Assembly (NCBI RefSeq): GCF_007923445.1
Contig: NZ_VOJI01000001.1
Location: 186,001 to 250,000 of the forward strand
Source of the DNA: Puniceibacterium confluentis
GTDB lineage: Bacteria > Pseudomonadota > Alphaproteobacteria > Rhodobacterales > Rhodobacteraceae
Length of the DNA: 64,000 nucleotides
Reading direction: 5' to 3'
The notes beneath the pieces were generated by a model. The model was not told where the DNA came from. It ran no database searches and was given only the letters and a program-made list of their open reading frames with translations. Below are positions 58,869-64,000 of the stretch, in pieces; position 1 is the first letter of the stretch, and each line of letters starts with the position of its first letter. Made by a program: the position numbers and the translations under genes.

Positions 58869-59696
58869 TCAGTCGCGCAGCAGTTCGTTGATCGCGGTCT
58901 TGGAGCGTGTCTGCGCGTCGACACGTTTCACGATGACCGCGCAGTACAGGTTCACGCCGTTCTTGGAGGGCATCGAGCCAGAGACGACCACCGAATAGGG
59001 CGGCACTTCGCCATAGGTGAATTCGCCGGTTTCGCGATCGACGATCTTGGTCGATTTGCCGATGTAGACACCCATGCCCAGAACCGAGCCTTCGCGCACG
59101 ATGCAGCCTTCGACCACTTCGGAGCGGGCGCCGATAAAGCAGTTGTCCTCGATGATGGTCGGACCGGCCTGCATCGGCTCCAGCACGCCGCCGATCCCGA
59201 CACCGCCGGACAGGTGCACATTCTTGCCGATCTGCGCACAGGATCCGACGGTGGCCCATGTGTCGACCATGGTGCCGCTGTCGACATAGGCGCCCAGGTT
59301 CACGAAGGAGGGCATCAGCACCACGCCGGGCGCGATATAGGCCGACTTGCGCACGATGCAGTTCGGCACCGCGCGAAAGCCTGCGGTTTTCCAGTCGGCG
59401 GCCTGCCAGCCTGCGAATTTGCTGTCGACCTTGTCCCACCAGCCGCCGCCCTGCGGGCCGCCGTCCTGAACCTCCATGTCCTTGATACGGAATCCCAGAA
59501 GCACGGCCTTTTTCGCCCACTGATTCACGTGCCAGTCGCCATTGGCCTGCTTTTCCGCCACGCGCAGCGTGCCGGAATCCAGCGCGGCCAGAGTGGTTTC
59601 GATCGCGTCGCGGGTGTCACCCGTGGTCTGTGGGGTGATGCTGTCGCGGGCCTCCCAGGCAGCTTCGATGGCGGTTTCGAGGTCGGCGTTGGACAT
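58869..59696 (-). CDS. dapD: tetrahydrodipicolinate N-succinyltransferase
   Basis: A 275-residue left-handed beta-helix (LbH) acyltransferase that succinylates tetrahydrodipicolinate for lysine and diaminopimelate synthesis. The N-terminal helical domain ([12 protein letters not shown]) and the hexapeptide repeats ([21 protein letters not shown], then [12 protein letters not shown] and [12 protein letters not shown]) match DapD in order and length. AAGGAGA lies just upstream of the ATG. It works one step before an aminotransferase and two steps before DapE, whose gene lies on the same strand. Confidence 0.97.
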   Translation of the reverse strand: MSNADLETAIEAAWEARDSITPQTTGDTRDAIETTLAALDSGTLRVAEKQANGDWHVNQWAKKAVLLGFRIKDMEVQDGGPQGGGWWDKVDSKFAGWQAADWKTAGFRAVPNCIVRKSAYIAPGVVLMPSFVNLGAYVDSGTMVDTWATVGSCAQIGKNVHLSGGVGIGGVLEPMQAGPTIIEDNCFIGARSEVVEGCIVREGSVLGMGVYIGKSTKIVDRETGEFTYGEVPPYSVVVSGSMPSKNGVNLYCAVIVKRVDAQTRSKTAINELLRD

Positions 59697-59835
59697 CTGT
59701 CTCTCCTTGACGTGGCGTAGGTTTGCCAGCCCTATACCTGCCGCGGTGGCGTCGGGCAATGCGCCCGAAGGGAGGGGGGCCGACCCCGCCGGAATTTGCC
59801 GCGCCCCAGGCCTTGCGAAGATGCGAAAGGGGACA

Positions 59836-59893
59836 GGGGCGCTGCCCCCCGCCCGCGCAGGCGCGGCCTCCTCCGGGTTATTTTCTCCCGGAG
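59836..59893. repeat. palindromic cluster between dehydratase and dapD, possible REP-like element
   Basis: Three stems follow each other: GGGGC/GCCCC (59836-59848), CCGCGC/GCGCGG (59853-59866) and CTCCGGG/CCCGGAG (59871-59893, loop TTATTTTCT). The arrangement with CTCCGGG-TTATTTT resembles intergenic elements I remember as frequent in Rhodobacteraceae. Only this copy is seen in the window. It lies after the dehydratase gene and could terminate its message. Confidence 0.45.
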
Positions 59894-59906
59894 AAGCCGG
59901 CGGCGA

Positions 59907-60818
59907 TCAGGCCAGCGGGTCTGTTGCGAGATTCCCGCCGCAGATCAGCACCGCGACGCGTTCGCCGGCGGCGGGCCGATACGCCCCCGAGGTGAGAGCA
60001 GAAAGCGCTGCGGCGCCTGCCGGTTCGACCAGAAGGCGATGCTGCTGCCAGAGACGTTTCTGGGCCTGGGTGATGGCGGTGTCGGTGACAAGGACGCTGG
60101 GGGTGTCGGTAGCGAGATCGAACGCGATCTGGCCGATCCTGCGGGCGCCAAGGGCGTTGGCGGCGACTCCGGATACCTCGACATCCGTGGGCGCACCGAG
60201 CTGTTGGGCGGCATGCAGGGCGCAGGCGTTTTCCGGTTCGACCGCGATCACGTTGCGCCTGCCCTGCCACCAGGCCAGCGCACCGGCCAGAAGGCCACCG
60301 CCGCCGACCGCGATCAGCACCGTGTCGGCATCGAGCCCCTGCGCGTCCCATTCGGCAAAGCAGCTGCCCTGACCGGCGACCGTGGCAGGGGCGTCGTAGG
60401 CGTGGATCTGCATGGCGCCGGTCCGGGCTTCGAAGGCGCGGGCCTGTTCCAGGGCATTGGCATAGACGCCGGGCACCACAGTCAGGTCGGCGCCCGTGGA
60501 TCTGATCTGCGCAATCTTGGCGGGGCCGGCGATTTCAGGCACGAAGATTGTCGCCCTGTACCCCAGTTTTCGGGCGGCGAAGGCGACCGCGGCGCCATGA
60601 TTCCCGCCCGAGGCGGCGACAATCCCGGCCTCTGGTACGGGGTGTGACAGCAGGGTGTTGAACGCGCCCCGGGCTTTGAAGCTGCCGGTGTGTTGCAATT
60701 GTTCCAGCTTCAGCGAAACCGGCAGGTCTGCCAGCGCGGGCGTGTCCAGCAGTGGTGTCTGCACGATGTGCGGGCGGATGCGGTCGGCGGCGTCGCTGAT
60801 TTCTGTGGCCCAGCTCAT
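59907..60818 (-). CDS. threonine/serine dehydratase family PLP enzyme
   Basis: A 303-residue fold-type II PLP enzyme that deaminates threonine or serine. The PLP lysine is Lys48 in HTGSFKARGAFN, the phosphate-binding glycine loop is VGGGGLLAG and the substrate loop is SGGNHG (ASGGNHGAAVAF). It lacks a C-terminal regulatory domain, so it is of the catabolic or racemase-like type; substrate cannot be fixed (serine racemase is an alternative). GAGGAG lies upstream of the ATG at 60818. Confidence 0.9.
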   Translation of the reverse strand: MSWATEISDAADRIRPHIVQTPLLDTPALADLPVSLKLEQLQHTGSFKARGAFNTLLSHPVPEAGIVAASGGNHGAAVAFAARKLGYRATIFVPEIAGPAKIAQIRSTGADLTVVPGVYANALEQARAFEARTGAMQIHAYDAPATVAGQGSCFAEWDAQGLDADTVLIAVGGGGLLAGALAWWQGRRNVIAVEPENACALHAAQQLGAPTDVEVSGVAANALGARRIGQIAFDLATDTPSVLVTDTAITQAQKRLWQQHRLLVEPAGAAALSALTSGAYRPAAGERVAVLICGGNLATDPLA

Positions 60819-60890
60819 CTTGCGCTCCTCTTGTCTGGCGATTGCCGGGCAGACGCTATACGCAGGGGCAAAGAGACGAAAGGCCAGACC

Positions 60891-61733
60891 ATGAATGACG
60901 ATCGACGTAGCCCGATGCGGGGTGCCAATATCGACCGCGCTGCTGCCAAGCACGTTCCCGATACGCCGCAGACCCGGGCTCCGACTTACCGGCTGGCCTT
61001 TGCCGACGAAGAGTTTCTCGGGCGCGAAGAACTGCGTCCGGTGCGGCTGCAACTGGAATTGCTCAAGCCGGATATGGCGCTGGACGCACACGGCATCGAT
61101 TCCACCGTGGTGCTGTTTGGTGGCGCGCGGATCCCCGCACCCGAGGCCGCAGCGGCCGCACGTACGCAGACCCTGGCGGAACTGTCGCATTTCTACGAGG
61201 TCGCACGCGATTTTTCCCGCCGGATGACACGCAAGTCGCTGGACGGGGGCGGCCGGGATTTTGTGGTTGTGACCGGGGGTGGTCCGGGCGTGATGGAGGC
61301 AGGAAACCGTGGGGCCGAGGACGAGGGCGGCGTTTCAATCGGGCTGAACATCGTGCTGCCGCATGAACAGGCGCCCAACGCCTATGTGACGCCGGATCTG
61401 TGTTTCAATTTTCACTACTTCGCGATCCGCAAGATGCATTTCCTGATGCGGGCCTGTGCCATTTGCGTCTTTCCTGGCGGTTTCGGCACGCTGGACGAGA
61501 TGTTCGAGGCGCTGACGCTGATCCAGACCGGGCGCATGCGGCGGGTGCCGTTCCTGCTGTTCGGACGTGAGTTCTGGGAGAAAATCATCAATTGGGAAGC
61601 GCTCGCGCAGGCCGGGACCATTTCCGAAGAAGACCTGCAACTTTTCCGCTTTGTGGAGACCGCCGAAGAGGCCGAGGCGGCTATCAATGGCTGGCAGTTG
61701 ATGGGCACACGCGACGATATTCCGGGGCGGTAG
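60891..61733 (+). CDS. LOG-family (lysine decarboxylase-like) protein, probable nucleoside 5'-monophosphate phosphoribohydrolase
   Basis: A 280-residue protein. The LOG signatures are GGGPGVMEAGNRGA (129-142) and PGGFGTLDE (195-203), which bind the phosphate and form the active site of enzymes that release bases from nucleoside monophosphates, including cytokinin-activating LOG. An N-terminal extension of about 70 residues precedes the Rossmann-like core. AAAGG is upstream of the ATG at 60891. The gene diverges from the dehydratase. Confidence 0.88.
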   Translation: MNDDRRSPMRGANIDRAAAKHVPDTPQTRAPTYRLAFADEEFLGREELRPVRLQLELLKPDMALDAHGIDSTVVLFGGARIPAPEAAAAARTQTLAELSHFYEVARDFSRRMTRKSLDGGGRDFVVVTGGGPGVMEAGNRGAEDEGGVSIGLNIVLPHEQAPNAYVTPDLCFNFHYFAIRKMHFLMRACAICVFPGGFGTLDEMFEALTLIQTGRMRRVPFLLFGREFWEKIINWEALAQAGTISEEDLQLFRFVETAEEAEAAINGWQLMGTRDDIPGR

Positions 61734-61830
61734 GCAGTCCGCTGCCGCGGCGTGAACCTGCCGGGGTCCAGGGATTTCTGAAAGGGCGGGGCACCGTCCC
61801 ACCCGCCGACACCCGGGCAACGGCTGGTTG

Positions 61831-63705
61831 TCAGACGATCGCTTCTTCGGCCTGCTCGGGTTCGGCGCTACGTTCGACCCAACGGGCGATCACGGCTTTT
61901 GCGCCGGCTTCGTCCAGTTGCGAGATTGCGCGGCGCAGGTCCTTCAGGGCGTTGGCCATCTCGATCTCGGACAGATAGCTTTCCTGAGCGCGCAGGATCT
62001 TGGTGTGCGGCGTGGTCAGCATGTCAGCCGAGATCAGCAGTTCTTCGTGCAGCTTTTCGCCCCGGCGCAGGCCGGTGATCTGAATTTCGATATCGCCGTC
62101 CGGATTGTCCGAGTCCTTTACCGAATAGCCTGCTCCCTCGATCATCTGGCGAGCAAGCTTGGCGATCGGCACCGGGTCGCCCATGTCGAGCACGAAGACA
62201 TCGCCACCTCTGGCGAAAGAGCCTGCCAGAAGAACAAGGCGCGCGGCCTCGGAGATCGTCATGAAGTAGCGGGTGACGGCGCCATGGGTCAGGGTCACCG
62301 GGCCGCCACGGGCAATCTGTTCCTCGAACAGCGGAATGACCGAACCGGACGAGCCGAGAACGTTGCCGAAACGCACCATCGAGAACCGCGTTCCCGACGA
62401 CCGCGTGGCGAGATCCTGCACCACCAGTTCGGCCAGCCGCTTGGACGCGCCCATCACGTTGGTCGGGCGCACGGCCTTGTCCGACGAGACCAGGATGAAG
62501 CGTTCGACCCCGGCATCCCGGGCGGCATCGGCAAGGATCTTGGTGCCGATCACGTTGTTGCGCAGACCGGCGATGGCGTTGCATTCGACCAGCGGCAGAT
62601 GTTTGTAGGCGGCGGCGTGCAGGACAACGTCGATGTCATGCGCCGACAGGACTTCGCGCATCTTGGCCTCGTCCATCACCGTACCAAGGATCGGCACGAT
62701 CTGCAGGTTGGTCGCAAGTTCGCGCAGTTCCTTGTCGATATTGTAAAGCGCCAGTTCCGAGTGATCGAGCAGCACGATACATTCCGGCTTGCAGGCGATC
62801 AGCTGGCGGCACAGTTCGGAGCCAATCGAGCCGCCCGCTCCGGTGATCAGGATGCGGCGGCCGGAGTAGGCGTGGCTGACGCCGGGCAGTTCGGATTCAA
62901 GCCGGTTGCGGCCCAGGAGATCGTTGAGTGATACAGGAGACACGCGCTTGCGCAGATCCCCTTCGCCCACCAGTTCGGCAAACGACGGCAGCGCATGCAC
63001 TTCGCAGCCGATTTCGCGCAGGCGGTGAGCAATGCGGGCCTGCCGGGACTGGCTGATCGACGGCATGGCCAGGACGACACGGTCGATCTGCCGCTCGACA
63101 ATCAGTTCCTTGATCTTGGCGGGGGAATGCACCGGCAGGCCCGCGACGCGCAGGCTTTGCAGGGTGGGATTGTCGTCGATGAAGCCGACTGGCTGAATGG
63201 CGTCATCCGTGCGCAGCGCAGCGACAAGCTGTTGCCCGGTCTGGCCTGCACCATAGATCAGAACCCGCATCCGGTTCTGGCCCCGGCGGTAGATCTTCAT
63301 GACGCAGTGGCGCAGCGTCACGCGCCAGGCGGCGGCCACGAACAGGAACAGCAACGCAAAGATGAAAAACACTTCGTAAGGGATGTTCGGCGCGACGAGC
63401 CCGTTGAGGCAGGCACCCACCAGTGCGACACTGCCGGACAGAGCGGCCGTCATCAACACGCCCCGCATCTCGTAGGCGTTCAACTTGATCTGCGGCAGTC
63501 CGATGTAAAACGACATCCCCAGAGTGGCCAGCAGCATGGCACCGATAAGCGGTGCAGCGGCTGTCAGGGCGGCGGCATCCACATTGATCCGCGCGTTGAG
63601 CATCATCGCCGCGCCCATGGCAACCACCATCATCAGGGCGTCTGTGAGCATGAACAAATACTGCTTTTGGGTTCGCGAGAGTGATGTCGCAATCTTATAT
63701 AACAT
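61831..63705 (-). CDS. membrane-bound UDP-sugar 4,6-dehydratase, PglF/WbpM/CapD type
   Basis: A 624-residue protein for surface-polysaccharide sugar synthesis, probably converting UDP-GlcNAc to the 4-keto-6-deoxy sugar. Four hydrophobic helices (about 15-38, 50-70, 83-105, 108-128) anchor it, then a first Rossmann module (YGAGQTGQQL, 151-160) and the catalytic SDR module with GAGGSIGSE (289-297). The SDR Tyr is replaced by Met in DKAVRPTNVMGASKR, which is normal in this family. The ATG at 63705 gives the expected length. Other polysaccharide genes are likely beyond the right edge. Confidence 0.93.
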   Translation of the reverse strand: MLYKIATSLSRTQKQYLFMLTDALMMVVAMGAAMMLNARINVDAAALTAAAPLIGAMLLATLGMSFYIGLPQIKLNAYEMRGVLMTAALSGSVALVGACLNGLVAPNIPYEVFFIFALLFLFVAAAWRVTLRHCVMKIYRRGQNRMRVLIYGAGQTGQQLVAALRTDDAIQPVGFIDDNPTLQSLRVAGLPVHSPAKIKELIVERQIDRVVLAMPSISQSRQARIAHRLREIGCEVHALPSFAELVGEGDLRKRVSPVSLNDLLGRNRLESELPGVSHAYSGRRILITGAGGSIGSELCRQLIACKPECIVLLDHSELALYNIDKELRELATNLQIVPILGTVMDEAKMREVLSAHDIDVVLHAAAYKHLPLVECNAIAGLRNNVIGTKILADAARDAGVERFILVSSDKAVRPTNVMGASKRLAELVVQDLATRSSGTRFSMVRFGNVLGSSGSVIPLFEEQIARGGPVTLTHGAVTRYFMTISEAARLVLLAGSFARGGDVFVLDMGDPVPIAKLARQMIEGAGYSVKDSDNPDGDIEIQITGLRRGEKLHEELLISADMLTTPHTKILRAQESYLSEIEMANALKDLRRAISQLDEAGAKAVIARWVERSAEPEQAEEAIV

Positions 63706-64000
63706 CGAAACTTGTCCCCCGCTGCCAACGCAGCATTCTTCCGTAGTATAATCTATCGACGCGAACGCGCGGTGTGGCCAGTTTCTTATATCCCAGAGGG
63801 CGTGACCTCTTCACACGAATCCGCAAATCAACTTCCAACTTTTATGCGTCCGCTCAAACATTAGACAAGGCAGAAATGCTGCACCTGCAGAAATTGGCAG
63901 GAATCCACCGATCTCCAGCGTCTCATAGCACAGGCCCCGGCAAATTGTCTCTAGTTTATCATCGCTTGCGCGCTGAAAGCGGGCATTTCAACAGTTTAAG
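63706..64000. other. AT-rich upstream region of the UDP-sugar dehydratase gene
   Basis: About 295 bp, AT-richer than average, with no supported ORF. TTATACTAC on the minus strand (about 63745) is promoter-like. The upstream neighbour lies outside the window. Confidence 0.4.

Overview
The window is GC-rich, densely coded DNA from an alphaproteobacterium, most likely a marine member of the Rhodobacteraceae (roseobacter group). The pointers are the gene content (taurine:pyruvate aminotransferase beside a TauABC-type transporter, an FrcBCA-type sugar transporter, Hint-domain and DUF2945 proteins), a small RNA with two CCUCCUCCC loops of the kind described as cuckoo/CcsR RNAs in Rhodobacter relatives, and the general codon bias. 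No prophage, insertion sequence, rRNA or CRISPR array is visible; one tRNA (Pro, anticodon CGG) is present. The assignment to a family is inference from content, not from a phylogenetic marker.

Layout. 1-4.1 kb: 5' part of an acetyl-CoA acetyltransferase, a cupin-type XRE regulator and the kbl-tdh threonine catabolic pair. 4.1-5.4 kb: an MscS channel. 5.8-11.8 kb: the leucine branch leuC, leuD, leuB, interspersed with a DUF2945 gene, a membrane protein and an EEP-fold protein; a possible leaderless leader ORF and hairpin precede leuC. 11.9-16 kb: EamA permease, tRNA-Pro and a large hexahaem cytochrome c. 16.1-21.2 kb: a ROK repressor and RbsD/FucU mutarotase facing an FrcBCA fructose-type ABC operon, with an AT-rich inverted repeat between them. 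21.3-24.7 kb: a ProC-like oxidoreductase, CueR, an unknown gene, the decayed remains of a type III polyketide synthase and its methyltransferase partner, and a DedA protein. 24.7-28.7 kb: rlmN, dps, a cuckoo-type sRNA, a small membrane protein, a GNAT enzyme. 28.8-33.8 kb: taurine aminotransferase diverging from a tauABC-like operon. 33.9-40.2 kb: UDG-like protein, MoaB and an RND efflux pair.

40.3-64 kb is mostly core metabolism: aspS and carB (divergent), gpmI-envC-ctpA (a tightly coupled cell-envelope operon), rppH, a lytic transglycosylase, rnr, dapE with an overlapping GNAT gene, a Hint-fold protein that lacks the usual nucleophile, a small unknown, dapD, a threonine/serine dehydratase, a LOG-family protein and a UDP-sugar 4,6-dehydratase of the PglF/WbpM type at the right edge.

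The most noteworthy signals are in regulation and decay rather than a new multi-gene system: the cuckoo-type RNA with its own promoter, a leaderless ORF plus hairpin before leuC, a 26-codon ORF overlapping the fucU-like gene start whose own codons can pair with its Shine-Dalgarno sequence, the collapsed PKS/methyltransferase pair, and several enzymes that keep the fold but have lost expected metal or nucleophile residues (Tdh, UDG, Hint). All start sites, promoters and hairpins were read by eye.
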